Assembly: GCA_964487355.1 (NCBI GenBank)
Contig: CAZAPS010000004.1
Coordinates: 23,720-87,719 of the forward strand
DNA length: 64,000 nucleotides
Source of the DNA: JAXGYX01 sp964487355
Lineage (GTDB): Bacteria > Bacillota > Clostridia > Saccharofermentanales > Fastidiosipilaceae
Direction: 5' to 3'
The notes under the pieces are model-generated. The model was not told the DNA's origin and ran no database searches. It saw nothing but the letters and a program-made list of their open reading frames with translations. Shown here piece after piece: positions 50,680-59,849 of the stretch (position 1 is the stretch's first letter; every line of letters starts with the position of its first letter). The position numbers and the translations under genes are program-made.

Positions 50680-52185
50680 TTACTGCTGACGGTTGCTTTC
50701 CTTGGCGATGACATTATGCGCGCCACCCTCGACAATACTGGTCGCCGAAACCACAATCAAGCGACTGGTCTGTTGAAACTGTGGAATGGAAAGCGCTCCA
50801 CATGAGCACATCGTCGCCTTGACCTTGGCCAGTGTGGCCGAAAGATTGTTTTTGAGACTGCCGGCATAAGGAACGTAGGAGTCCACACCCTCCTCAAACA
50901 TCAATTGGCCGTCTTCCATCTCAGAATGTCCGTATCGCTGCCAATTGCGCGCCCGATTGGATCCTTCACCCCAGTACTCTTTGACATACATGTTGTTGAC
51001 CAAAAGTTTGCGGGTCGGACTTTCGTCGAATCGCGCGAAGTATCTGCCCAACATCAGAAAATCGGCACCCATTGCAAGCGCAAGCGCCATGTGATAGTCA
51101 TAGACAATGCCACCATCCGAGCAGAGCGGGATATACTCACCTTTTTCCAGAAAATACTGATCTCGAGCCTCCGACACAACCTGAATCGCGGTCGCCTGTC
51201 CGCAGCCAATGCCTTTTTGCTCTCGAGTGATGCAAATCGAACCTCCGCCTATGCCCACTTTGACAAAGTCAGCTCCGGCATCCGCCAAATAACGAAAGCC
51301 CGAGGCGTCGACGACATTTCCGGCGCCGACCGGCAGATCCGGGTAATTCTCCTTGATATAGCGAATTGTGTCATACTGCCATTCACTAAAGCCATCAGAA
51401 GAGTCGATGCACAAAATATCCACACCCGCCTCTATCAGGGCCGGAACCCGTTCGGCGTAGTCACGTGTGTTGATGCCCGCTCCCACGATCAGACTTTTCT
51501 TCGAATCAAGCAACTCGTCCGGATTTTCTTTATGTTGCTCATAGTCTTTGCGAAAAACCATGCCAACCAATTCCTGATTCTCATTGACGATTGGAAGCTG
51601 ATTGATCTTGTGCTCCCAAATGATATCGTTGGCCTCACTCAGCGTGATGCCTTCCTGTGCATAGATAAGCTGTTCAAAAGGCGTCATAAATTCTTTTACC
51701 GGAATGTCTTCTTCCATTCGACTGACACGATAATCACGTGACGTCACAACACCCAACAGCTTGCCATGCGAGCTTCCATCATCCGTGATGGAAACAGTCG
51801 AATGACCGGTGCGTTTTTTTATCTTCAGGACATCCGCCAACGTGGCGTCCGGCGTCAGGTTCGTGTCGGAGGTTACTATTCCGGCTTTGAATTTTTTAAC
51901 TGTTCTAACCATTTCCGCCTGCGAATCAATTGATTGCGAGCCATATATAAACGACAGACCGCCACACCTGGCAAGCGCGATCGCCAAACTTGAATTGGAA
52001 ACCGATTGCATGATGGCCGATGTCAGAGGGATATTGATGCTCAGTTTGCTTGCCTCGCCCTTTTTAAAACGCACAACCGGCGTGGACAAATCGACATTTT
52101 CCGGCAATGTGTCTTTTTTTGTCAAATTCGGAATCAGGAGGTATTCACTAAACGTTCTCGATTCCGTATTGTATATTGTCGCCAT
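50680..52185 (-). CDS. guaB: IMP dehydrogenase, protist (Tritrichomonas)-like type
   Basis: This enzyme oxidises IMP to XMP, the committed step of GMP synthesis. The 501-residue protein has two CBS domains (about 100-220) inserted in the TIM barrel. The catalytic Cys318 lies in GIGGGSICITREQKGIGCGQ, and the flap contains YWGEGSNRARNWQRYG with the Arg-Tyr dyad. From memory, most of the sequence, including its length and numbering, follows the Tritrichomonas foetus IMPDH (Cys319) rather than ordinary bacterial GuaB (GPGSICTTR, VPQ). ATG 52185 has AGAGG upstream. The gene is monocistronic, with about 80 bases to greA on the same strand. Confidence 0.93.
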   Translation of the reverse strand: MATIYNTESRTFSEYLLIPNLTKKDTLPENVDLSTPVVRFKKGEASKLSINIPLTSAIMQSVSNSSLAIALARCGGLSFIYGSQSIDSQAEMVRTVKKFKAGIVTSDTNLTPDATLADVLKIKKRTGHSTVSITDDGSSHGKLLGVVTSRDYRVSRMEEDIPVKEFMTPFEQLIYAQEGITLSEANDIIWEHKINQLPIVNENQELVGMVFRKDYEQHKENPDELLDSKKSLIVGAGINTRDYAERVPALIEAGVDILCIDSSDGFSEWQYDTIRYIKENYPDLPVGAGNVVDASGFRYLADAGADFVKVGIGGGSICITREQKGIGCGQATAIQVVSEARDQYFLEKGEYIPLCSDGGIVYDYHMALALAMGADFLMLGRYFARFDESPTRKLLVNNMYVKEYWGEGSNRARNWQRYGHSEMEDGQLMFEEGVDSYVPYAGSLKNNLSATLAKVKATMCSCGALSIPQFQQTSRLIVVSATSIVEGGAHNVIAKESNRQQ

Positions 52186-52343
52186 TGATCTACCTCTCTT
52201 GTTTCAGATGAATTTACATATTATAAATGGTACTGATTATAGCACGATGTACATTATATATCAGCTTTCACTTGGTTCGCGGATCAGTTCGCACCAAATA
52301 ACACATTGGATCGGTTCACACCATTTACCTGTTCACAGCAAGC

Positions 52344-52369
52344 AAAAACCCGACCGCGCGGTCGGGTTT
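52344..52369 (-). terminator. terminator of the desulfoferrodoxin gene
   Basis: A 24-base perfect palindrome (52346-52369, core CCCGACCGCGCGGTCGGG) lies just past the stop codon of the minus-strand gene. It is followed on that strand by five T (52348-52344). Confidence 0.85.
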
Positions 52370-52394
52370 GGTTTCGGTTCGTCTTAGTGATCGA

Positions 52395-52772
52395 TCAGCA
52401 CTCGGTCGCCCACAGGCCGTGTAGGTTGCAATATTCGTAAACAGTCGCGGGGCCATCTTCAATAATAAAGTCGGCGACCGGTTCCTGTCCGGGGCTCAAA
52501 TCCACACGATAAGTGCGGACACCCTGTTTAACCAGAATAAACATAATATAGTGCTTTTCTACCATCGGATGGACCACACTACCGACCTGCACATGGACGT
52601 TGTTGCCATCGCGGGTCACTTCAGGCACATGTTTTTCGGCGGCGGCATCAACTGTGCCGGCGATCAACTCTTTCATCGGCTCTCCGCAGCAAATGACTTC
52701 GGCTTCTGTGGGAACAACTTTTTCCACTACTTGATGACATTTTTCGCACAGAAATAATTTAACTTCAGACAT
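52395..52772 (-). CDS. dfx: desulfoferrodoxin (superoxide reductase, two-iron)
   Basis: This enzyme reduces superoxide to hydrogen peroxide without releasing oxygen, a defence used by anaerobes. The 125-residue protein has both iron centres. Centre I is the N-terminal desulforedoxin-like site with C9, C12, C28 and C29. Centre II is the catalytic site with H48 (EKHVPE), H68 (VVHPM), H74 (EKHYIMF), C115 and H118 (YEYCNLHGLW). The length and order match the class I desulfoferrodoxins. GGAGG precedes ATG 52772. It indicates an oxygen-sensitive lifestyle. Rubredoxin or another electron donor is not adjacent. Confidence 0.95.
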   Translation of the reverse strand: MSEVKLFLCEKCHQVVEKVVPTEAEVICCGEPMKELIAGTVDAAAEKHVPEVTRDGNNVHVQVGSVVHPMVEKHYIMFILVKQGVRTYRVDLSPGQEPVADFIIEDGPATVYEYCNLHGLWATEC

Positions 52773-52910
52773 AGAAACCTCCAGAATTTCAGATTACATC
52801 GCTTTTTAACAATCGCCGTCGAATACAGCATACATATTATATCAAAACTTGCGACATCTTTTGTAACATTTATGCGAATCCGCTAAATCCCACACCGAAG
52901 ATGACAATCA

Positions 52911-53273
52911 TTAAGCGGTCCTCCGCTCCCCGTCATCTGACAATTCATCGCGCGACGCCGCGCGGCCCGTCGGTGGGCGCTCCGCCTCTTGCCATGTCAA
53001 AAGCAGTGGAATCGGCGCGCTGTCACGATCGACAATCTGTTCTTGAGCGAGATCCCGGATCAGAGGAGACACCTCCGCGATCCCCGAAGAGACAAAATAA
53101 ACCTCTCCATACGCGTTGGCGCAAACCTGCGGACGATTCTCGCGCGCCGCCCGTCCACGCCCCATACGGATTGCCCGCCTCGTGGATTGATCAAGGTCAC
53201 GCCGCTCCCATGTAGCCGATAAGATGATCGCCAAAAAACTCAACCCCGCAATCATCAGAAATATATTTATCAT
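52911..53273 (-). CDS. small single-pass membrane protein of unknown function
   Basis: The 120-residue protein opens with one hydrophobic helix (INIFLMIAGLSFLAIILSA). A highly basic segment with many Arg follows (WERRDLDQSTRRAIRMGRGRAARENRP), then a globular region (VCANAYGEVYFVSSGIAEVSPLIRDLAQE) and a charged tail. No known domain was recognised. The start is ATG 53273, with GAGG and AGCG spacing of about eight bases; an in-frame ATG at 53288 overlaps that site. It stands alone between the desulfoferrodoxin gene and trxB, in divergent orientation to trxB. Confidence 0.6.
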   Translation of the reverse strand: MINIFLMIAGLSFLAIILSATWERRDLDQSTRRAIRMGRGRAARENRPQVCANAYGEVYFVSSGIAEVSPLIRDLAQEQIVDRDSAPIPLLLTWQEAERPPTGRAASRDELSDDGERRTA

Positions 53274-53522
53274 GTTTTCGCTCCTCATCTCATAATTTCG
53301 AACGCATCGAATAAAGAGAACATATTTTCGTTATGTTCAGTTTATTTGTCATTTCGCACCTTGTCAAGAACAAACTTTCGATTATAAAGGACTTCCTCGT
53401 TCATTGAACTGTTGCCAAAGCAACCATTTTCAGGGAAACTTTTTGGTGTAACTGGTAGAATATTGTCAATTAATAGTAATAATTGATAGGCGGAAACGTC
53501 TAGTGAAAAAGGAGAGCAGCTT

Positions 53523-54446
53523 ATGGAGAAACTGTATGATGTAATCATTGTCGGAGCGGGCCCTGCGGGGATGACCGCGGGTATTTATGTGTCACGCGCG
53601 CGTCTCAACGCGCTTATGATTGAGGGACTGTTCCCGGGTGGAAAGATGGCCAACACATCCATCATAGACAATTATCCCGGCATCGACGCCGTCGATGGGC
53701 CCGACCTTGCCGCAAAAATGTATGAACACAGCACGCGCTTTGGGCTGGAGCAAGAGTTCGCGACGGTCACGTCGGTCGGTGTCCGCGAAGACGGCGTGAT
53801 CGAAGTGAGCTGCTCGGACCGTGTGTTTTTGACCCGGGCCGTCATCATCGCGTCCGGAACGGTCAATCGACTTTTGGGCATACCGGGCGAAAATGAATAC
53901 GCCGGCAAAGGAATCGCCTATTGCGCGGTTTGCGACGGCTCATTATATAAAGACGAAGAAGTCATCGTGATCGGCGGCGGAAACACCGCTTATGAAGATG
54001 CCGACTATCTGACTCGATTCGCTAAAAAAGTCACTTTGGTGCTGCGTCGGGATGTTCCGCGGGCAGAAAAGTATCTACAGGAAGTTGTTAATCGCAACAA
54101 CAAAATTGAAGTCAGATATAACCTTACTCCTCAGGAATTTTTGGGTGATGGCAAAGAGGTCACCGGAGTGCGATTCAGCGACAGCAAAACCGGTGAGAAT
54201 GTGGTCATTTCATCCAACGGTGTTTTCCCAATGGTCGGCCTGGTCCCCAAGACCGATTGTTTGGCCGGTCTCGACATATTGACTGACGACGGCTTTATCA
54301 AGACAGACTCTCGAATGGCGACCGACCTGCCGGGGGTTTACGCAGCGGGAGACGTTCGAGACACGGTTTTGCGCCAGATCGTGACCGCCGCGGGCGATGG
54401 AGCCGTCGCCGCTCAGGCTGTGATCGCCTATCTGGATCTGACCTGA
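53523..54446 (+). CDS. trxB: thioredoxin reductase
   Basis: This flavoenzyme passes electrons from NADPH to thioredoxin. The 307-residue protein has the FAD motif GAGPAGMTAG at the N terminus, the NADPH motif GGGNTAYEDA, the redox-active pair C134-A-V-C137 in AYCAVCDG, and the C-terminal FAD motif VYAAGDVRD. AAAGGAGAG precedes ATG 53523. It is a single gene followed by a strong bidirectional terminator. With desulfoferrodoxin nearby it forms part of the oxidative stress and thiol redox equipment of the window, although the two genes are divergent and need not be co-regulated. Confidence 0.95.
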   Translation: MEKLYDVIIVGAGPAGMTAGIYVSRARLNALMIEGLFPGGKMANTSIIDNYPGIDAVDGPDLAAKMYEHSTRFGLEQEFATVTSVGVREDGVIEVSCSDRVFLTRAVIIASGTVNRLLGIPGENEYAGKGIAYCAVCDGSLYKDEEVIVIGGGNTAYEDADYLTRFAKKVTLVLRRDVPRAEKYLQEVVNRNNKIEVRYNLTPQEFLGDGKEVTGVRFSDSKTGENVVISSNGVFPMVGLVPKTDCLAGLDILTDDGFIKTDSRMATDLPGVYAAGDVRDTVLRQIVTAAGDGAVAAQAVIAYLDLT

Positions 54447-54476
54447 CAGCGACACAGTCCGCTTAATTGACAAATG

Positions 54477-54530
54477 AAAAGGTTTGCCTCCCTTTGCAAC
54501 GAATCGCGTAGGGGAGGCAAACCTTTTATT
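54477..54530. terminator. bidirectional terminator between trxB and the zinc-ribbon membrane gene
   Basis: A perfect 16-base stem (54477-54492 with 54512-54527) has a 19-base loop. AAAAGG and CCTTTT ends give a T-run on both strands. Confidence 0.85.
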
Positions 54531-54570
54531 AATTGATCAATTGTCTTGTCGGTCAAGTGTGCTGTGTCAG

Positions 54571-55305
54571 TCAATCACCGAGCACACTTACCTCTCCATT
54601 GCGCACTTCGATCGATCCGTCCTCGCTAAACAGAGATAAGGTCACAGTTGACTGCTCATCGGTACTTTGCAATTGATAGACTTCCGCTCGACTTTTTTTG
54701 AAATTGTCGAACATCCGCAGCGCCTCGTCGTCTTCGAGCGCTTCCGGCGCGACAACGACCAGTTTGTTGTTTTTTAATCCTTGAAACGCGTAATGATTGT
54801 CGTCTTCAATCTCAAAATCACTGATTTCACCAATATTGGCTTCCAACTTTGAACGCATGTTATCTCGTTGGATTACCAATGGCAGACTGATACCGACAAG
54901 CAAACCGAGGAATAGAATAATGCCACCGCTGATCAGCAAGCGTTGCTTCGTGGTGGTCTTGGGAATCTCGATCGGTTTGGAACGCAGCGCGGCGACTCGC
55001 TCGGCCGCGGTTGGTTGCGCGTCCACTTTTGAACGGGCGCGAGAGGCTTCAGCGGTCAAACGGGCTTTTCGCGCCGCCGCGGAATCCTTGCTCTTATATC
55101 CCACCATCGCAAGCTCGGCGTCCTCATCGCTGAGCTCTTCTTGAGGTTCATTCAAAAATGTATAATTCTTAGGATTCGCCTCTATGTCCAAAGCAATTTT
55201 GCCTTCGGTTTTCGCGTTACAAAACGGACACACGGCGTATTCTTTCCGATCGTCAAAACGGATTATCGATCCACAGTTGGCACAACGGCCATTTTTAATC
55301 GCCAT
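54571..55305 (-). CDS. zinc-ribbon protein with single membrane helix
   Basis: The 244-residue protein has an N-terminal zinc ribbon (CANC and CPFC, residues 8-29). A polar Ala/Glu/Arg linker follows, then one transmembrane helix (about 125-147, LLISGGIILFLGLLVGISLPLV) and a C-terminal extracytoplasmic domain of about 95 residues. The latter ends with FSEDGSIEVRNGEVSVLGD. This layout, ribbon inside and sensing domain outside, is common in clostridial proteins of unknown function. No partner gene is adjacent. ATG 55305 has AGGAG upstream. It is divergent from tadA and convergent with trxB. Confidence 0.75.
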   Translation of the reverse strand: MAIKNGRCANCGSIIRFDDRKEYAVCPFCNAKTEGKIALDIEANPKNYTFLNEPQEELSDEDAELAMVGYKSKDSAAARKARLTAEASRARSKVDAQPTAAERVAALRSKPIEIPKTTTKQRLLISGGIILFLGLLVGISLPLVIQRDNMRSKLEANIGEISDFEIEDDNHYAFQGLKNNKLVVVAPEALEDDEALRMFDNFKKSRAEVYQLQSTDEQSTVTLSLFSEDGSIEVRNGEVSVLGD

Positions 55306-55449
55306 TTATCATTCTCCTGATGATTCACTCAGATTTGTCAGTAAACCGGTTTATGTGACTTCGCCCCGGGAAATGGTCTCATTTTCACGGCAAAGCAAAA
55401 TCTATTATAATTCTATAAGCTGATTATTACAATCATGAAGGAGGCAACG

Positions 55450-56025
55450 ATGGCAGCATTTCATAAAAACGAATTCGACCCTGCCCACATGAACGAGGCG
55501 ATCCGCCTGGCTCACCGGGCGCGGGAGCTGGGCGAGGTGCCGATCGGCGCGGTTGTCGTATGTGATGGTGTCATCGTCGGCAAAGGTTGGAACGTGCGTG
55601 AGACCGAGCAGAATGTGTGCGGACACGCCGAGCTTCTCGCCTTGCAGAGCGCTTGCCGCCATCTTGGTTCCTGGAGACTGGATGATTGCGACTTGTACGT
55701 GACGCTGGAGCCTTGTCTTATGTGCGCCGGCGCCATACAGAACGCTCGTCTGCGCAATCTGTTCTTTGGCGCCTATGATCCAAAGGCCGGCGCCTGCGGT
55801 TCGCGCTGGGACACCCTCTCTTTACCCGGGCTCAACCATAACGTTCACGTGCAAGGTGGTTTGATGCATGAAGAATGCGCCCAGCTAATCCATTCTTTTT
55901 TCCGCGATCTTCGTGCGCGAAACAAGCGAATTGAACAGCTGGAAGGCGGGCGTGGGGCACGGCGCCGGTCCGCCAAGGAGAACAAAAAACTCATCCGGCC
56001 GGACAAAAATCCGGTCTCAGATTAA
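55450..56025 (+). CDS. tadA: tRNA-specific adenosine deaminase
   Basis: TadA converts A34 of tRNA-Arg(ACG) to inosine. The 191-residue protein has the zinc/catalytic motif HAE (H59, E61) and PCLMC (P88-C89, C92), matching the cytidine deaminase-like fold. The C terminus extends about 35 residues beyond the domain as a basic tail. The start is ATG 55450, with AAGGAGG (55438-55444) five bases upstream; an in-frame ATG at 55435 precedes that site and is rejected. The stop overlaps the addA stop by four bases on the opposite strand. Confidence 0.94.
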   Translation: MAAFHKNEFDPAHMNEAIRLAHRARELGEVPIGAVVVCDGVIVGKGWNVRETEQNVCGHAELLALQSACRHLGSWRLDDCDLYVTLEPCLMCAGAIQNARLRNLFFGAYDPKAGACGSRWDTLSLPGLNHNVHVQGGLMHEECAQLIHSFFRDLRARNKRIEQLEGGRGARRRSAKENKKLIRPDKNPVSD

Positions 56026-59000
56026 TCTTGTGGTATCTCAATGGCGCGTGAATCTCGCACAGACCAAACAAGCATACGGTCAATCGGAAGACGCGCCGCC
56101 CGGCGCACGGCTTCCGCGTAAATTTCGAGTTGAGATCGATAGTTTTCAATAAAATAAGAGTCAGGATCCATTCCGCTCGGAACCCGATCGGATTTGTAAT
56201 CAACCAGAGTACAGCGCCCTTTGATTTCGAACCAGAGATCGATGATCCCCTGCACCATGATCTGATCATCATCCGACAAGTTCTCAGTCGGATATAATCC
56301 GCCCGCCGGTATGGTCAAGGTGAACGGTATTTCGCGAAAAACACCCAAACATTCATCTGTTCCATCCGGTCCCAGCACCTCCGCGTCGAGTATTCGCGCG
56401 GCCAGATCGGACCGGGAAAAAGCGAGCAGCGAGTTCGCGAACGGCAGCAAGGAGTGAAACTCACGGTCACTTAGACAGCCATCCGCGACCATCCACCTCA
56501 GCTGTTGTGTAGCGGCTTCTTCTGTGCACGCGGCGCGCAGCAACTCAGTATCCAGAAAGCGAAATGCCTTGTGCAGCGCGGTACCCAGTTCAGCGCCGGC
56601 AAGTAAGTCCGCGCCACTTTGCAGATCATCTTCAAGGCGTGTTTCGTTCGAACGTTGTGGCACCAGATTGATCGCTCTCAGGGGCAGACCCGCCTCAGCC
56701 GTTCGCTCCGCATTGAATTGATCGGATCTGCGTTTCATCTCGACAACCGTGATCTTCAGTGGAATGTCAGTTGACGCCGTTTTCTTCAAAGCGGGCCGAG
56801 CCAAAATGGATTTCGGCGCGCGCAACAGTGAAGTGACAGCTTTTTTTCGATCCTGAAGGCTCTCCCGGCCAAACAAAAAATCTGTCGTCAAGCCCTGGGT
56901 CGCTCGAGCCGTCATGGCCTTTTTTTCCTCTTCCATCTTTATTTCAGCCGGAGGCGCGATGATCCGCCATCCCGTGGCACCGTCTAGGAGTTGAGCTGAC
57001 GCAGGCTGAGGATCGGCAGCTAAAAACAGACGCAGGGCGTCCGCTGAAAACTCTCCGGACGACAGCAACGCGGCCAACAACAGCTCATCATAGGTCTTCA
57101 GACCGGCGATATCCTCATCGCGCAGACCGGTGGAACTCAGTTCAAGACCTTGATCGATTTTTTCAACTGTATTGTGAAAATCGGGACTCAGTAGGTATAA
57201 CTCTTGCTCGGCGCGGGTCATCGCGACATAGAGCAGACGTAATTCCTCGGCGAAATGCGCCTGTCGGACTTCCATCTCAACCGCCTTATACTGCATGGAT
57301 TTCCAGGAATACATAATGCCATCCATATCTTGAGACACATGGAACGCAAATCCCAGTTTTTCTGAAAAGTCCACTTTTCCTGACAATGCCGGGCGGCCAT
57401 ATATATTGCGCGACATGCTGCCGATCAGGACTACCGGAAACTCAAGCCCTTTGCTTGAATGACTGGTTATCACGGTCACGGCATTTAGTCTCTCGGCATC
57501 TTCCTTGGTAAGTTTCTTGTGCTCAAACGTCACATCCTCACGTTGCTGTAAAAATCGGCTGAACCCGCCGATGTCGGTTCGGTAGCCGGTTTCATACTGC
57601 CGTGTCCAACCCATGAATGTTTCCACATTTCGTGTCCGGCGAGCCCCATCAGACATGATGGCCAAATTTTCCATCAGGCCGACCTCTGTCATTAGCTCCT
57701 CAAGCACCACCGAGATCGGCCGGGTCGTCAGACGTCCACGAATTTCATTCAGGCGATCGCGAAACGACACCAGTCTTCGAGCCAGTTTTGAATGCTCCTC
57801 TTTCCAAAAATCGGCGAACACCACCTCGGAAAACGGGGCTCGCCCGGAACCCCCCCGGGCGACCCAGGCGTGACGCGCCAAAGCCATTTCAGTCTCTGTG
57901 AATGGTCGACCCAACAGTGGCGAACCCATCACACTGATCAGCGGGTAGTCTTGTCTTGCGTTGTCCAAGACTTGAACAAGCGAGGTCAGCAGATTGATTT
58001 CATAAAGATCCTGATACTTCACTTGCAGATCTGACGAGGCGCGAATTCCCACGGCATGAAGTGCTTTGATCAGTGATTTGCAGGCATCATTGGTGCGCGC
58101 CAAGACCGCGATTTCACCATATTGTCTACCGGCGGCGATCAGTTCGCGGATTGTCTCGATCATGAGTTCCGCTTCGCTGACCTGATCGTCGCGGCCGACA
58201 ATCCAGCGTACCGGTGTATGACTCGGCTCTCGCTCCTCATCATCTGGAGAAAGTGTGAACTGATGTCCGTCCACATACTCAATCTCTGCCACATTTTCTT
58301 TCATAATGAGTGAAAAAATCTGATTGACGGCGCTTAAAATGGTGTCCGAACTACGAAAATTACGATGCAATTCATAACACGTGCCTTTATCTCGATGGGA
58401 TAGGTATGTCTTCTTGATCTGTTCGAAAATTTCCGGGCGAGCATGACGAAACCGGTAGATGCTCTGTTTGATATCTCCCACTACAAATCGGTTTTCGTTG
58501 GCAAGTTCATTCAAAAGAGAATTTTGTATGCTGCTGGTATCCTGAAACTCGTCCACATAGATTTCTTTATAAATCTCTCTATAGTGTAAAGACACTTCCG
58601 GCAGGCGCAGCAACCTTAAGGCATAGTGCTCAAAATCCGAAAAATCGACCTCTCCCCGTAGTTGTTTGGACGTCGAAAAAACATCGTCGAGCGCCAACAA
58701 CAACTCCACGAGACATTCAAGCGGGGGCAACATCCGGCAGGTATCCTCCTCTATCTCCGCCACGGAATGATTGAACACGCCCTCTTTGTTAAAAACATAA
58801 TTATCCGTGAATGATTTGGTTCCAAACTCCCCGTTGAGCATATGCGCAAGCTCACCAAAAACCGAACGCAACAATTGAATGGTCCGAGTCTTCAATGAAT
58901 CATCTGTTTTGCGCAGGCTAAGCCGAAAATCGAGGGAGATTGGTTTTCCCAATCTATGGAGCGTGTCCCAGTCCAACCGCGTTTCGGTCAGGACATATCG

Positions 59001-59849
59001 GCAGATCCGGTCAAGTCGTTCTACACACCCAAGCAACACCTGCACGCGGACAGCGTTTTCTTTCTTGTTTTTAATTAAAAATAATTCAGGGTTGTTCAGC
59101 AAAGACCACAATTCATCTCTATGTCGGCCGTAACGCCTGACAAGCATTCTCAAACGTTCATAATAGTGATCGGCGACCAAGCTCTGAGGAAACGATTCGG
59201 CATCTTCCTTTAATTGTTCGATCAATCCGGTCGCGATTTCACGGTAATCCGCCATGCTGCGTAATTTATTGTACATCGAAAGTAGCAGCTCACGCAGAAA
59301 ATTGTCCGAGCGACCACTTGCGAGCATGTCCGTAAGTTGTAAAAACACTTCGGTTTCGGGGTGAGCCGACTCGGCGGCCGCGACATACCGAGCCCGCAAC
59401 ACCCGGTCCACACAGTCATCCAGCAAGTGATCCCTGTCTTCGGGCGTCATAATGCGCAGATCAGTTTTGATCAACAAGTCATTTCCATCGGGCGTGGTGA
59501 GTAGATTCGCGTAATCACGCAAGGTTTTCAAACAAAAGGCGTGCATCGTCGAGATAGAGGCCAGGGAAAGACGGGCAAGCTGATGCTCCAGCCGTCGGCG
59601 TGTGGATTCATCTTTGGCGTCATGCAGCGCCTTTTTTAATTTTTCTTCAATTTTTTGCCTCATATTGGTGGCGGCGTTGTCGGTAAAAGTCAACACCAAC
59701 ACATTGTCGATATCCACCAGTTCCTGTCGCACCCGGCGCACAATACGCTCGGTCAGCACTGCGGTTTTTCCCGAACCCGCGGCCGCCGATACCAATATAT
59801 TGCCACGCTGAGCGTCCAGCACCATTTGCTGTTCCGCGGTAAAATTCAT
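56022..59849 (-). CDS. addA: helicase-nuclease subunit AddA
   Basis: AddA with AddB resects double-strand breaks to load RecA, taking the role of RecBCD. The 1275-residue protein has the UvrD-type helicase motif I AAAGSGKTAVLTERIV, motif II DEFQDTSSIQ and motif VI LYVAMTRAEQELYLL. The C-terminal PD-(D/E)XK nuclease has LVDYKSDRVPSG and the YRSQLEIYAEAV end block. The helicase and nuclease both appear intact. Its ATG overlaps the addB stop (ATGA). The stop codon lies inside the end of tadA on the opposite strand, so no terminator space is left. Confidence 0.95.
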   Translation of the reverse strand: MNFTAEQQMVLDAQRGNILVSAAAGSGKTAVLTERIVRRVRQELVDIDNVLVLTFTDNAATNMRQKIEEKLKKALHDAKDESTRRRLEHQLARLSLASISTMHAFCLKTLRDYANLLTTPDGNDLLIKTDLRIMTPEDRDHLLDDCVDRVLRARYVAAAESAHPETEVFLQLTDMLASGRSDNFLRELLLSMYNKLRSMADYREIATGLIEQLKEDAESFPQSLVADHYYERLRMLVRRYGRHRDELWSLLNNPELFLIKNKKENAVRVQVLLGCVERLDRICRYVLTETRLDWDTLHRLGKPISLDFRLSLRKTDDSLKTRTIQLLRSVFGELAHMLNGEFGTKSFTDNYVFNKEGVFNHSVAEIEEDTCRMLPPLECLVELLLALDDVFSTSKQLRGEVDFSDFEHYALRLLRLPEVSLHYREIYKEIYVDEFQDTSSIQNSLLNELANENRFVVGDIKQSIYRFRHARPEIFEQIKKTYLSHRDKGTCYELHRNFRSSDTILSAVNQIFSLIMKENVAEIEYVDGHQFTLSPDDEEREPSHTPVRWIVGRDDQVSEAELMIETIRELIAAGRQYGEIAVLARTNDACKSLIKALHAVGIRASSDLQVKYQDLYEINLLTSLVQVLDNARQDYPLISVMGSPLLGRPFTETEMALARHAWVARGGSGRAPFSEVVFADFWKEEHSKLARRLVSFRDRLNEIRGRLTTRPISVVLEELMTEVGLMENLAIMSDGARRTRNVETFMGWTRQYETGYRTDIGGFSRFLQQREDVTFEHKKLTKEDAERLNAVTVITSHSSKGLEFPVVLIGSMSRNIYGRPALSGKVDFSEKLGFAFHVSQDMDGIMYSWKSMQYKAVEMEVRQAHFAEELRLLYVAMTRAEQELYLLSPDFHNTVEKIDQGLELSSTGLRDEDIAGLKTYDELLLAALLSSGEFSADALRLFLAADPQPASAQLLDGATGWRIIAPPAEIKMEEEKKAMTARATQGLTTDFLFGRESLQDRKKAVTSLLRAPKSILARPALKKTASTDIPLKITVVEMKRRSDQFNAERTAEAGLPLRAINLVPQRSNETRLEDDLQSGADLLAGAELGTALHKAFRFLDTELLRAACTEEAATQQLRWMVADGCLSDREFHSLLPFANSLLAFSRSDLAARILDAEVLGPDGTDECLGVFREIPFTLTIPAGGLYPTENLSDDDQIMVQGIIDLWFEIKGRCTLVDYKSDRVPSGMDPDSYFIENYRSQLEIYAEAVRRAARLPIDRMLVWSVRDSRAIEIPQD

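Noticed and set aside
53342..53548. 68-codon minus-strand frame overlapping the trxB start
   Set aside because: It has no ribosome binding site, overlaps the clear trxB leader and start, and has no recognised domain.
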